This document shows, one piece after another, positions 17,945 to 26,047 of a stretch of 64,000 nt of DNA. The translations under genes were made by a program, and so were the position numbers. This DNA comes from Bradyrhizobium sp. MOS003. GTDB taxonomy: Bacteria > Pseudomonadota > Alphaproteobacteria > Rhizobiales > Xanthobacteraceae. Position 1 is the first letter of the stretch. Each line of letters begins with the position of its first letter. Below the pieces are notes generated by a model. The model was not told the origin of the DNA and made no database searches. It was given only the letters and a program-made list of their open reading frames with translations. The DNA lies in contig NZ_PYFW01000012.1 in the NCBI RefSeq assembly GCF_003020125.1, positions 1 to 64,000 on the forward strand, in the 5' to 3' direction.

Positions 17945-18520
17945 CTACCGTTGCGCCAGATGCTCCGCGGCGAGCGCACCAATCCGGGTGACGTAGTCCT
18001 GGACCTCGGCGGCGTCGCCGCCATCGGGCGCCCAGTCGGGAAATACCGTGCGTGAGGGATCGAACGGGCCGGCGGTGGTTTCGTGGAACACCAGCCATTC
18101 CGAGGTGATCAGGATCGAGTGGAAGACCTTCTCGGGCATTCGGTAATAGCAGCGCTTGCCCTGGCCGTAGGGCGCCATCTCGAGCACGTCGCGAATGCGG
18201 CCGTCATCCTCGAAGATCACGACTTGGGCAGTGCCCTCGATCACGTGAAACGATTCAGGTTTGCCGAGATGCTTGTGCGGCCGGACATAGGCCTCGCGGT
18301 GATGCACGATCAGCATTTCGTGCAGACCTGACGAGGGATCCGGGTGAGTGCACAGCCGGCTGCGCAGACGCGGGTTGCCGACGGCAATGCGCTTCAGCTC
18401 CGCGATCGTGGCGTCGTCCGCCGTGACGATGGCGTCGTCCGAATAGTAGACTTCCGGATTCTGCGCGCGCAGCGATGTCGCCCGGCGCAGGCCGGCTTCA
18501 TTCGAAGAAGATGAACCCAT
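17945..18520 (-). CDS. WbuC-like cupin-fold protein
   Basis: This 191-residue single-domain cupin has metal-binding motif 1 as RPHKHLGKPESFHVIEG and a matching motif 2 around MPEKVFHSILI and WLVFHETTAGPF. It resembles the WbuC family found in O-antigen clusters, whose role is not settled; an epimerase, isomerase or lyase step on a nucleotide sugar is plausible. Its start overlaps the 3' end of the methyltransferase upstream by 23 bp, so it belongs to the long leftward operon. Confidence 0.82.
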   Translation of the reverse strand: MGSSSSNEAGLRRATSLRAQNPEVYYSDDAIVTADDATIAELKRIAVGNPRLRSRLCTHPDPSSGLHEMLIVHHREAYVRPHKHLGKPESFHVIEGTAQVVIFEDDGRIRDVLEMAPYGQGKRCYYRMPEKVFHSILITSEWLVFHETTAGPFDPSRTVFPDWAPDGGDAAEVQDYVTRIGALAAEHLAQR

Positions 18521-19163
18521 GGTCGCCCCGATAGCCGCATTTGTCGTAGATCCAGGCCCAGGTGTCCGGGCCGTGGAAGCTCAGGCAGGTGAGCTGCCAG
18601 TAGAGCAGGTTCGCCTTCTCGCGCTCGTTGCGGAACGATTCCACCATCAGATATTTCGAGGCGCCGCGTCCGACGCGTTCGATCTCCCGCACCGCGCGGA
18701 AGACGTCTTCGAGCGGCAGGTTGTGCAGCACGCCGAGCGATACCACGAGGTCGAAGCCGTGATCGGGGTAGGGGAGCTCGACGGCGCTGCCGACCTGGAG
18801 CTGCGGCCGCACCTCCTCCTTGGCATTGGCGATGCCGTAGGCGGAGATGTCGATGCCGGCGATCGTGAGGTCGGGGACGAGCTGGGTGAACTCGTAGAGC
18901 AAATAGCCCTTGCCGCAGCCGACATCGAGCACGCTCATGCCGGGCTTGATGCCGTAGCGATCGATCAGGGTCTGGGCGAGCGGGCGCCAGCGTCCGTCAT
19001 AGCGATAGCCGCCATAGCCGTAACGCCGCTCGCCGTCCCAGTAGTCGCGGCCCCATTGCCGCGCGACGGTGGCGGATTCCGCCTTGTCGTGCTCGACCAC
19101 GCGCTGAACGTAGTTCCGCCTGGTCGAGGCGTGCATCGGCTGGAGCAGGTTGATCTCGGTCAT
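18498..19163 (-). CDS. class I SAM-dependent methyltransferase
   Basis: This 221-residue methyltransferase has motif I VLDVGCGKGYLLYEF, an acidic strand ending in IAGIDIS, and motif IV DLVVSLGVLHNLP. An N-terminal cap (RRNYVQRVVEHDKAES) with several tyrosines resembles small-molecule or sugar methyltransferases. I place the start at ATG 19163 (MTEINLLQ); the open frame continues upstream but is arginine-rich and unlike protein. It lies 25 bp after the LIC12192-family gene and overlaps the cupin gene, so it is co-translated with them. The acceptor is unknown. Confidence 0.86.
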   Translation of the reverse strand: MTEINLLQPMHASTRRNYVQRVVEHDKAESATVARQWGRDYWDGERRYGYGGYRYDGRWRPLAQTLIDRYGIKPGMSVLDVGCGKGYLLYEFTQLVPDLTIAGIDISAYGIANAKEEVRPQLQVGSAVELPYPDHGFDLVVSLGVLHNLPLEDVFRAVREIERVGRGASKYLMVESFRNEREKANLLYWQLTCLSFHGPDTWAWIYDKCGYRGDHGFIFFE

Positions 19164-19188
19164 GGGGGCCAACCGGTCCGCGACATCG

Positions 19189-19581
19189 TCACAGGATGGT
19201 GGCGTATTTATTGACCAGCAGGATGTCCTCGACGGCCTGGATGTCCTTCTGCGACGACAGCGTGATTTCCTCGACGGCGGCGTGCAGGTCGCAGCCTTCG
19301 CGCAGCACGCGGTCGTAGATCTCACGTCGCCGTGTCTCGTCGGGTGGCAGCATGAAGATGCTGTAGAGGATCAGGCCGTTCAGGCGGGGCAGCTCGTCCA
19401 TGATGTCCTCGAGCACCATGTAGCTGCCGGGCATGATGTGCTCGACGGCGCTCAGCAGAAATTGCAGGTTCTTGCGCCGCGCGTAGTCGCGGATCACGAT
19501 GTTCTGGACGTGCTGCGGGGTGCGGCTGCCGTTCAGGGGCCGGGCACCGATATAGCCGCGATGGCCGGCTCGCTCAGCCAT
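19189..19581 (-). CDS. sporadic carbohydrate cluster protein, LIC12192 family
   Basis: This 130-residue protein matches my memory of the LIC12192 family, named from Leptospira and found only now and then inside carbohydrate gene clusters. Family-like features are RGYIGARPLNGSRTPQHVQN near the start, then IVIRDYARRKNLQFLLSAVE and ILYSIFMLPPDE. No catalytic motif is known. The N-terminus overlaps the 2OG-oxygenase gene by 8 bp, and the two family members commonly travel together. I chose ATG 19581; the longer open frame is a serine/arginine shadow of its neighbour. The function is unknown. Confidence 0.8.
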   Translation of the reverse strand: MAERAGHRGYIGARPLNGSRTPQHVQNIVIRDYARRKNLQFLLSAVEHIMPGSYMVLEDIMDELPRLNGLILYSIFMLPPDETRRREIYDRVLREGCDLHAAVEEITLSSQKDIQAVEDILLVNKYATIL

Positions 19582-20380
19582 GGAAGCCTCCCGGCAGCTT
19601 GTATTGCATGCCGACCCGCGTCGCCGGGCGCAGCAGGATCGGCTCGAAGAACTCGCCGAAGCGCTTGTCCGCATAGGGCGACATGATGCTCTTGAACCGG
19701 CAATTCATGCTCCAGCGCGTGCCGGGCTCCTCGTTGACGCGATTGCCGTGCATCAGGGTCTGGTTGAACAGCATTACGTGACCGTAGGGAATCTCGATGA
19801 AGGTCGCGTGCGGCTTGATCGTCTTGTAGAGTTCTTCGGCGCTGCGCAGGTCGGCCATCCGGTCCTGCATGTCGCCGTTCAGGGACGGCGGCAGCAGATA
19901 CATCGCCTTGGTGTGGTGGACGTCGACCAGCGGCACCCACACCACGACCTCGAACGGCGAATCGCCCGACCAGACGTCGGAATGGGTGGCAAGCAGCGAC
20001 GAGCTGTCGCCGGGCATCTGGATGCTGAGATTGACGCGGCGCTGCATGCAGAGCTCGTTGCCGACGATGGTCTCGATGGTCGAGCGCGCGAGGCGGAAAT
20101 AGGTCGGCCGGAACCACGGTTCGGCGTTGAGGCCGTTGAAAACGTGCAGCCGCAGGCCGTTGAGATCGTCCACACTCACCCGGGTGTGGATGCTGTCGAG
20201 CATCGCGTAGGGGTCGTTGCTGTGCGGCAGCTTGAGATAGTCCGCAGCAAGCTCGGCGGCGCGCCGCTGGATGCGGTCGAGGCCTGCGCGATCGTCGGCC
20301 GGGGTGGTGACGAAGCCGTTGTCGATGAAGCGCTGCGCCAACGCCTGCTCGTCAGCCTGAAGGAAGTCGGTATCCGTCAT
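19574..20380 (-). CDS. sporadic carbohydrate cluster 2OG-Fe(II) oxygenase
   Basis: This 268-residue protein is a predicted non-haem iron, 2-oxoglutarate-dependent dioxygenase. The facial triad appears as His133-Ser-Asp135 (THSDVWSG) and His211 (MHGNRVNEE), with Arg222 (GTRWSMNC) placed to bind 2-oxoglutarate. Tryptophan- and proline-rich strands between them fit the double-stranded beta helix. It probably hydroxylates or oxidises a sugar intermediate made by the neighbours. The ATG at 20380 overlaps the stop of the aminotransferase as ATGA, so translation is coupled. Confidence 0.84.
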   Translation of the reverse strand: MTDTDFLQADEQALAQRFIDNGFVTTPADDRAGLDRIQRRAAELAADYLKLPHSNDPYAMLDSIHTRVSVDDLNGLRLHVFNGLNAEPWFRPTYFRLARSTIETIVGNELCMQRRVNLSIQMPGDSSSLLATHSDVWSGDSPFEVVVWVPLVDVHHTKAMYLLPPSLNGDMQDRMADLRSAEELYKTIKPHATFIEIPYGHVMLFNQTLMHGNRVNEEPGTRWSMNCRFKSIMSPYADKRFGEFFEPILLRPATRVGMQYKLPGGFHG

Positions 20381-21495
20381 GCAAAATACTCCCGGGCGGT
20401 CGCACAGATATAGCTGATATCGGCGGCCGACAGGAACTGGTTGATGGGAAGCGTGAGGATCTGATCCGCCTGCCGTTCCGTCACCGGGAACGCGCCGCGG
20501 CCTTGCCCGAGATGCGCCGCCGCCGGCTGCAAGTGGATCGGGACCGGATAGTGGATCGCGGTCTCGATGCCCTTGTCGGCCAGATATTTCTGGAAGTCGT
20601 TGCGGCGGTCGGTCTGCACCACGAAGGTATGGAAGGTGTTGAACTCGATGTTGCGACAGGGCGGAATGAACAGGGGGAGCCCTGCGAGCTCGGCGCGGTA
20701 TTGCGCGGCGTTGCGGCGCCGGCGTTCGATCACCGAGGGCAAACGACCCAGGCGAATGCGCAGCACCTCGGCCTGGAGCGTGTCGAGCCGTGAGACGATG
20801 CCCCATTCCTGGACGTCGCTGCGGTTGATCAGGCCGTGATTGCGAAGACGGCGGATGCGTGCGGCCATCTCGGCGTCGGCCGTGACGAGGAAGCCGGCAT
20901 CGCCGGCGGCGTTGAGATTCTTCAGCGGATGGGCGGAGAAGCAGCCGAACGTGCCGATGGTGCCGCTCATGCGGCCGTCATAGGTCGAGCCGACGGCTTG
21001 CGCGCTGTCCTCGATCACGGCGAGCGCGTGCTTGTCCGCGATCGCCATCAGCGGGCCCATGTCGGCCATGCGGCCGGTCAGGTGCACCGGCATGATCGCC
21101 TTGGTGCGGGGCGTGACGGCGGCTTCGACCGCGGCGGGATCGATGTTCTGGTCCGGCAACACGTCCGCAAACACGGGCGTGGCGCCGACCGCAACGATCG
21201 CGGCGGTCGATGCCACGAACGAATTCGGCGGGGTGATCACCTCGTCGCCGGGACCGATGTCGAGCGCCCGCAAGGCGAGGATCAGCGCGTCGGTGCCGGA
21301 GTTCAGTGTCACCACATGGGGCGAGCCGAGATAGGCGGACAATTCCTCCTCGAGCTTTCCGACCGCCGCGCCGCCGATGAAGTCGCCGCGCTGGAATACG
21401 CCTTCCACCGCCTGCATGATCTCGGTGCGCTCCTCCTCGAACTGGGCGGGAAGATTGACGTAACCGATGCGCCGGCGGCCGGTGTCAGCGTCCAT
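20377..21495 (-). CDS. DegT/DnrJ/EryC1/StrS family PLP aminotransferase (A)
   Basis: This 372-residue sugar aminotransferase has the PLP pocket intact. SGTDAL (about 66-71) binds phosphate, IEDSAQA supplies the acidic residue at Asp163, and the Schiff-base lysine is Lys192 in SAHPLKNLN. It would convert a keto-sugar nucleotide to an aminosugar. I prefer ATG 21495, which has CAGGAAG seven bases upstream, over ATG 21525 inside the preceding gene. It is the second of two adjacent DegT genes; they differ throughout, so they probably act at different sugar positions. Confidence 0.92.
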   Translation of the reverse strand: MDADTGRRRIGYVNLPAQFEEERTEIMQAVEGVFQRGDFIGGAAVGKLEEELSAYLGSPHVVTLNSGTDALILALRALDIGPGDEVITPPNSFVASTAAIVAVGATPVFADVLPDQNIDPAAVEAAVTPRTKAIMPVHLTGRMADMGPLMAIADKHALAVIEDSAQAVGSTYDGRMSGTIGTFGCFSAHPLKNLNAAGDAGFLVTADAEMAARIRRLRNHGLINRSDVQEWGIVSRLDTLQAEVLRIRLGRLPSVIERRRRNAAQYRAELAGLPLFIPPCRNIEFNTFHTFVVQTDRRNDFQKYLADKGIETAIHYPVPIHLQPAAAHLGQGRGAFPVTERQADQILTLPINQFLSAADISYICATAREYFA

Positions 21496-22591
21496 GGCAG
21501 AACTTCCTGACGGTCTCGATGACACGGTCCTGCTGGGCGCGCGTCAGATGCTGGTCGACGGGGAAGCTGATGACCTCCTTGGCGTGGCGATCGGTGACCG
21601 GGAAGGTGCCGGGCGCGTAGCCGAGATGCCTGAGGCCTTCCTGCTGATACAGCGGGATCGGATAGTGGATCTTGGCCTCGATGCCGTTGTCGAGGCAGTA
21701 TTGGTAGAGTTCGTCGCGGCGCTCGGCGAACACCATGTACAGATGGTAGACGTGCTTCACGTTGGGCCGGCGCTGCGGAACGCGCAGGCCGGGCAGGCCG
21801 GCAAGGCCCGCGTCGTAATAGGCCGCATTCTCGATCCGGCGGCGGGTGATCTCGCCGGTCTGGCCGATCAGCCAGTTGCCGACGACGGCCTGCAAGGAAT
21901 CGAGCCGCGAATTGCAGCCGAGGATCGAGATCTCGTCGCGGTTCTTCATGCCGTGGTTGCGGATCAGGCGGAGCTTCTCGTTCATGCCGTCGTCGTTGGT
22001 GACGACGACGCCGGCATCGCCCCAGACGTTGAGGTTCTTGAGCGGATGCAGCGAGAAGCCGGCGGCGATGCCGTGGGTGCCGGAGCGCTTTCCCGCAAAC
22101 TCCGACAGGATGCCCTGGCAGGCGTCCTCGACCACGGGGAGGTTGTGGCGCTGGGCGATCGGCATCAGCTTGCCCATGTCGGTGACCTCGCCGGTCAGCT
22201 GAACCGGCATGATCGCCTTGGTCTTTTTGGTGATGGCGGCTTCGACCTGGTCGACGTTCATACAGAAGGAATCGTCGCAGTCGACCAGCACCGGCGTTGC
22301 GCCGGTTTCCGCGATCGCGCCGACGGTGGCGATGAAGGTGTTGGCGGCGGTGATGACCTCGTCGCCGTGGCCGACACCGAGCGCCTTGAGCGGCAGCTTG
22401 AGCGCGTCGGTGCCGGATCCGACGCCGATGGCGTGACGCACGCCGATCAGTTCGGCGAAGCGCTTCTCGAATTCGGCGACGGGCTTGCCAAGGGTGAAGT
22501 CACCGGTCGCAACCAGCCGGCCGATCTCGGCCAGAATGGGGGCGGGGTCTGAGAATTGCTCGAGCAGATAGGAATATCGAACGTCGTACAT
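21485..22591 (-). CDS. DegT/DnrJ/EryC1/StrS family PLP aminotransferase (B)
   Basis: This 368-residue paralogue of the adjacent aminotransferase has GSGTDALKL near residue 60, VVEDACQG with Asp156, and Lys185 in SLHPLKNLNVWG as the internal aldimine lysine. All catalytic positions are kept, so it should be active on a nucleotide-linked keto sugar. It overlaps the next gene by 11 bp and follows the transketolase C-terminal gene by 8 bp. Some family members are dehydratases when the lysine is lost, which is not the case here. Confidence 0.92.
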   Translation of the reverse strand: MYDVRYSYLLEQFSDPAPILAEIGRLVATGDFTLGKPVAEFEKRFAELIGVRHAIGVGSGTDALKLPLKALGVGHGDEVITAANTFIATVGAIAETGATPVLVDCDDSFCMNVDQVEAAITKKTKAIMPVQLTGEVTDMGKLMPIAQRHNLPVVEDACQGILSEFAGKRSGTHGIAAGFSLHPLKNLNVWGDAGVVVTNDDGMNEKLRLIRNHGMKNRDEISILGCNSRLDSLQAVVGNWLIGQTGEITRRRIENAAYYDAGLAGLPGLRVPQRRPNVKHVYHLYMVFAERRDELYQYCLDNGIEAKIHYPIPLYQQEGLRHLGYAPGTFPVTDRHAKEVISFPVDQHLTRAQQDRVIETVRKFCHGR

Positions 22592-22599
22592 GTGACCCG

Positions 22600-23559
22600 T
22601 CAGGTGGAATGGAGTTGAGGGGAGGATGTGCGCGACGCCGCGAGCGCGTGCTCGATCGAAGTCGCGATGGCATTGGGCGCGAGGCCGTGCTTCTTCAGCA
22701 GCGAGTCCTGCGAGCCGTAATTGTGCATGAAGCGGTCCGGCAGCGACAGCCGCAGCATTGCGGGCAGGCCGGAGCCGAGCTTGTCGATCAGCGTCTCCGC
22801 GACTGCGCTGCCGAGGCCGCCCGAGGGCACGTGCTCCTCCAGCGTTGCCAGAAGCTTGATGCCGCGGATCGCCTGAAGCAGCGCTTCGGTGTCGAGCGGC
22901 TTCACCGTATGCATGTGCAGGATGCCGGCGCGGACGCCTTGCGCGGCAAGCAGGTCAGCTGCGGCGATGGCGCGCTGAAGCATGATGCCGGTGGTCACCA
23001 TGAGGACGTCGCCGGGCGGCCGCATCAGGATGGCCTTGCCGATCTCGAAGCCGTGCTCGGCCTTGGAGACGATCGCGTCGCCGCCCTTGCCTAGCCGGAT
23101 GTAGATCGGTCCGGTCCAGTCGAGCGTCTTGTCCATCATGCGCGCGGCCTCGTCGGCATCGCACGGGCAGATCACCGTCATGTTCGGCAGCGCCCGCATG
23201 ATGGCGATGTCTTCGATCGCCTGGTGGGTGGGGCCGAGCGGCGCGTAGACCAGCCCGCCGCCATTGGCGATCAAGCGCACCGGCAGATTGTGCAGACAGA
23301 GATCGACGGCGACTTGCTCGTAGCAGCGGCGCGTGAGGAAGGTCGCGATGGTATTGACGTAAGGCACGAAGCCTTCCATCGCGAGACCGGCCGACATGCC
23401 GATGATGTGCGCTTCCGAAATGCCCTCGATCAGATGGCGCTTCGGAAACTCCTTGCTCATCGCGCGCAAGGTGCCGGCGCCGGGATCGGAGCCAATGTAG
23501 AGCACACGCTCGTCGCGCGCGGCGAGCTTGTGGACCATGTTCATCGCGGTGTTGCGCAT
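22600..23559 (-). CDS. transketolase, C-terminal (Pyr) subunit
   Basis: This 319-residue protein carries the pyrimidine-binding and C-terminal domains of a split transketolase. RHLIEGISEAHIIGMSAGLA holds the glutamate that activates thiamine diphosphate, and ANGGGLVYAPLGPTHQ is the usual substrate-side histidine segment. It partners with the N-terminal subunit encoded 10 bp upstream. Transketolases move two-carbon ketol units between sugar phosphates. Housekeeping transketolase is usually a single chain, so this split pair inside a sugar cluster is likely dedicated to it. Confidence 0.93.
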   Translation of the reverse strand: MRNTAMNMVHKLAARDERVLYIGSDPGAGTLRAMSKEFPKRHLIEGISEAHIIGMSAGLAMEGFVPYVNTIATFLTRRCYEQVAVDLCLHNLPVRLIANGGGLVYAPLGPTHQAIEDIAIMRALPNMTVICPCDADEAARMMDKTLDWTGPIYIRLGKGGDAIVSKAEHGFEIGKAILMRPPGDVLMVTTGIMLQRAIAAADLLAAQGVRAGILHMHTVKPLDTEALLQAIRGIKLLATLEEHVPSGGLGSAVAETLIDKLGSGLPAMLRLSLPDRFMHNYGSQDSLLKKHGLAPNAIATSIEHALAASRTSSPQLHST

Positions 23560-23569
23560 GGGGAGCCGA

Positions 23570-24418
23570 TCAAAAATCGCCGACGGCGACGCGGATGGCG
23601 TCGAGCTCGCTGTCGGACAGCTTGTTCTTGTGATGCCAGTCGGCGTTGGATTCCGCGGGCGGCAGACCCTTGCCTTTGACGGTATGGCAGATCACCGCAG
23701 TGGGCTTGCCCGGAACGGCCGGGACCTGCTTCAGCACGGTGCGCAGGGCGCCGACGTCGTGGCCGTTGATCTCCTGCACGGCAAATCCGAAGCTGCGCCA
23801 TTTGTCCGCGAGTGGCTCCAGCGGCAGGACGTAGTCGGTGGGCCCGTAGCTCTGAAGCTTGTTGTAGTCGATCATCGCGACGAGGTTGTCGAGCCCGTGC
23901 TTGGCCGCGCCCATGGCGGCCTCCCACACCGATCCCTCGTTGATCTCGCCGTCGCCGAGCAGCACGAAGGTCCGGTAGCTGCGCTCGCGCATGCGGGCGG
24001 CGAGCGCGAGGCCGACGCCGATCGACAGGCCGTGTCCGAGCGCGCCGGTCGAGGCCTCGACCCCGGGCACCATGCCGTATTCGGGATGTCCGCCCAAGAT
24101 GCTGTCGGAACCGCAGAAGCCATCGAGCTCCGACAGCGGGAAGAAGCCGCGATCGGCCAATAGCGCGTAGAGCGCCAGGCAACCGTGTCCCTTGCTGAGG
24201 ATGGCGCGGTCGCGTTCGGGATCGCGCGGGTTCTGCGGGTCGATCCGCAGCACGTCGTCGTAGAGCACGCGGACCATCTCGATCAGCGACAGGGCTGGAC
24301 CGACATGGCCGCGTCCCGCGGAGCGGACAGAGCCAAGGACCAGGCGGCGCAAATAGAGACTGCGCTCGTCCAGCGTGCAGGTGAGGGCGGCTTCAGCGTG
24401 GGGTGAGATCTGGATCAC
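23570..24418 (-). CDS. transketolase, N-terminal (TPP-binding) subunit
   Basis: This protein of about 282 residues binds the thiamine diphosphate pyrophosphate. The GDG...N motif is present as LLGDGEINEGSVWEAAMGAA with IDYNKLQSYG. SAGRGHVGPALSLIEM, SKGHGCLALYALLA and STGALGHGLSIGVGLA are the expected transketolase segments. I place the start at GTG 24418; a TTG at 24469 would overlap the kinase gene by 77 bp. Together with the C-terminal subunit it could make sedoheptulose 7-phosphate, the precursor of heptoses, or transfer a ketol unit to make a branched sugar. Both are inferences. Confidence 0.9.
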   Translation of the reverse strand: MIQISPHAEAALTCTLDERSLYLRRLVLGSVRSAGRGHVGPALSLIEMVRVLYDDVLRIDPQNPRDPERDRAILSKGHGCLALYALLADRGFFPLSELDGFCGSDSILGGHPEYGMVPGVEASTGALGHGLSIGVGLALAARMRERSYRTFVLLGDGEINEGSVWEAAMGAAKHGLDNLVAMIDYNKLQSYGPTDYVLPLEPLADKWRSFGFAVQEINGHDVGALRTVLKQVPAVPGKPTAVICHTVKGKGLPPAESNADWHHKNKLSDSELDAIRVAVGDF

Positions 24419-25430
24419 GTTGGCAAATCGTTTGATGAAGCCGGCGGGCTTTGTCGAGCTGACCGGCAAGGCGGACCGTCAGATCGCCACCTTGCGCAAC
24501 CAAGGCGCGCCGGGAGCGGCTTTCGGGCAAATAAGCATTCAGGACAATCAGGCACCAAATCGCCCCGAACACAGGATACAGTACGTCACGGCGGATCGCA
24601 AACGCGTCATCCCCGGCCTCGAAGGCGCGCGAGAGCCGTTCGATCAAGCGATTCGCGCTAGCCTCGGGCAGATCGCTGCCGGGGTGAATCGCGGTGTCGG
24701 ACACGAGTTTGACCGGATCGTCCCAGCCGAAATATTCGAAGTCGATGAAGCGCAGCCTGCCGTCTTGACCGCGCAGCGCATTGTGCAATCCGAAATCCGA
24801 CGGGCTCAATGCGCGATGCGCGGGCAAAAGGTCCGCTGCAGGATCACGCCCCAGTTCCGCATAGCGCCGGCGGAGCCGCTGAACGGCGGCGGCAGTGCTG
24901 GGAACCAGGCTGCCGTCGACGAAGGCGCGCAAGTCCGGATGATCGTCGGAGGCCCGCCTCAGTCCTTCCAGGCGCTGCTCGTACTGGGTGATGGCGTCCT
25001 CGGGTGAAAAGATGCTGGCTGACGCGTTCCGCAAGGTGCGCGCACCTTCGGCATCGCGCAGCGTCTGCAATTCGATCAGGAAATCGGCCAGCTGGTCGGC
25101 ATCGTCGTCCTGAGGACGCAGCACCGCAGTGTCGCCGTCGAACCACTGATACAGCGCGCAGAACGCATCGGCGTCCTTTGCGACCGGCCGTGGTGTTGAA
25201 GCGATGCCGTGGCGCGACAGGAACGTCAGTGCGTCATATTCCTGTCCCAGGCGGTCGCGCCCGTCGGACGGATAATGCTTGAGGGCGAGGGGCGGTCCCT
25301 CCGCCATCTCCAGCCGAAACACCCTGTTGTTGCCGCCGGATCTCGCCGGCTGCGCGGCCGCGACCCGGGCCCGCGCCAGACGGCTGCCGATCTCCACTGC
25401 ATCCGCTGCGCCGATGTCGGGCTCGCTCAT
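24393..25430 (-). CDS. APH/choline-kinase-like phosphotransferase
   Basis: This 345-residue protein has the aminoglycoside-phosphotransferase fold. Lys51 (LALKHYP) binds ATP phosphates, the catalytic loop is LSPSDFGLHN with Asp212 and Asn217, and the metal-binding DFE motif starts at Asp230. The usual HxD histidine is replaced, reading PSD, but this LSPSDFG form recurs in a kinase subfamily, so activity is plausible. It could phosphorylate a sugar intermediate. The start codon overlaps the HAD gene stop as ATGA. The substrate is unknown. Confidence 0.8.
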   Translation of the reverse strand: MSEPDIGAADAVEIGSRLARARVAAAQPARSGGNNRVFRLEMAEGPPLALKHYPSDGRDRLGQEYDALTFLSRHGIASTPRPVAKDADAFCALYQWFDGDTAVLRPQDDDADQLADFLIELQTLRDAEGARTLRNASASIFSPEDAITQYEQRLEGLRRASDDHPDLRAFVDGSLVPSTAAAVQRLRRRYAELGRDPAADLLPAHRALSPSDFGLHNALRGQDGRLRFIDFEYFGWDDPVKLVSDTAIHPGSDLPEASANRLIERLSRAFEAGDDAFAIRRDVLYPVFGAIWCLIVLNAYLPESRSRRALVAQGGDLTVRLAGQLDKARRLHQTICQRDPDLTPR

Positions 25431-26047
25431 GCCGCAAACACCTCGTCGCGGATGCCGGCCCATGTCGCGATCGGCTTGCAATGTCCGGGGTGCGGGGACT
25501 GCGAACGCGTGAACAGGATCGATCGCGTGCCCTTCGGGAAATGCGGCTGCTCGAACACCTCGACGAGATCGTCGATGAAGATGTCCAGCTCCAGGCTCGC
25601 GAGCCTGTCGACCTTGGCGGCCATCGTGTCCTCGAAATAGATATCGCCGCTGGCCACCGCCGCGTCCGCAGCGTCGATCAGGCCGGCGCCACGCAGCCAG
25701 CCGCGTGCGGCCTCGCGCAGGTCGGTATGGTCGGGGTCCTGATGACCGAATCGGGTCTTGTGGCTGACGATGTACACCTTGGCGCCGGTCTGTCTGCACG
25801 CCGCGAGGAATTCGCGAACGCCCGGAAAGATCTCGGCGCCGCCGATGCCCTTGCCATAGACGAAGCCTTGCAGTCCTTGCCAGGCGAGTTCGCCACCGTT
25901 GCGGGATCGCAAGAGATCCCGCACATCGTTCTTCGGCCCGTCCCAGCCCTCCGGCACCAGGTCGCGCTGACGCGCCGCGGCGGCAAAGACCTTGTCGTAG
26001 CAGATGATCGTGTTGTCGAAATCGATGCCGATCCGCACGCCGCTCAC
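25427..26047 (-). CDS. HAD-like hydrolase
   Basis: This 206-residue haloacid-dehalogenase-type phosphatase has motif I DFDNT (Asp9 nucleophile, Asp11 acid), motif II as VYIVSHKT, a lysine in the later helix and motif IV as FIDDLVEVF. Its size suits a small-molecule phosphatase. The zinc-binding cysteines of classical GmhB are absent, so if it dephosphorylates a heptose bisphosphate it does so as a different HAD branch. It is joined by 4-bp overlaps to the epimerase upstream and the kinase downstream, forming one coupled unit. Confidence 0.82.
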   Translation of the reverse strand: MSGVRIGIDFDNTIICYDKVFAAAARQRDLVPEGWDGPKNDVRDLLRSRNGGELAWQGLQGFVYGKGIGGAEIFPGVREFLAACRQTGAKVYIVSHKTRFGHQDPDHTDLREAARGWLRGAGLIDAADAAVASGDIYFEDTMAAKVDRLASLELDIFIDDLVEVFEQPHFPKGTRSILFTRSQSPHPGHCKPIATWAGIRDEVFAA

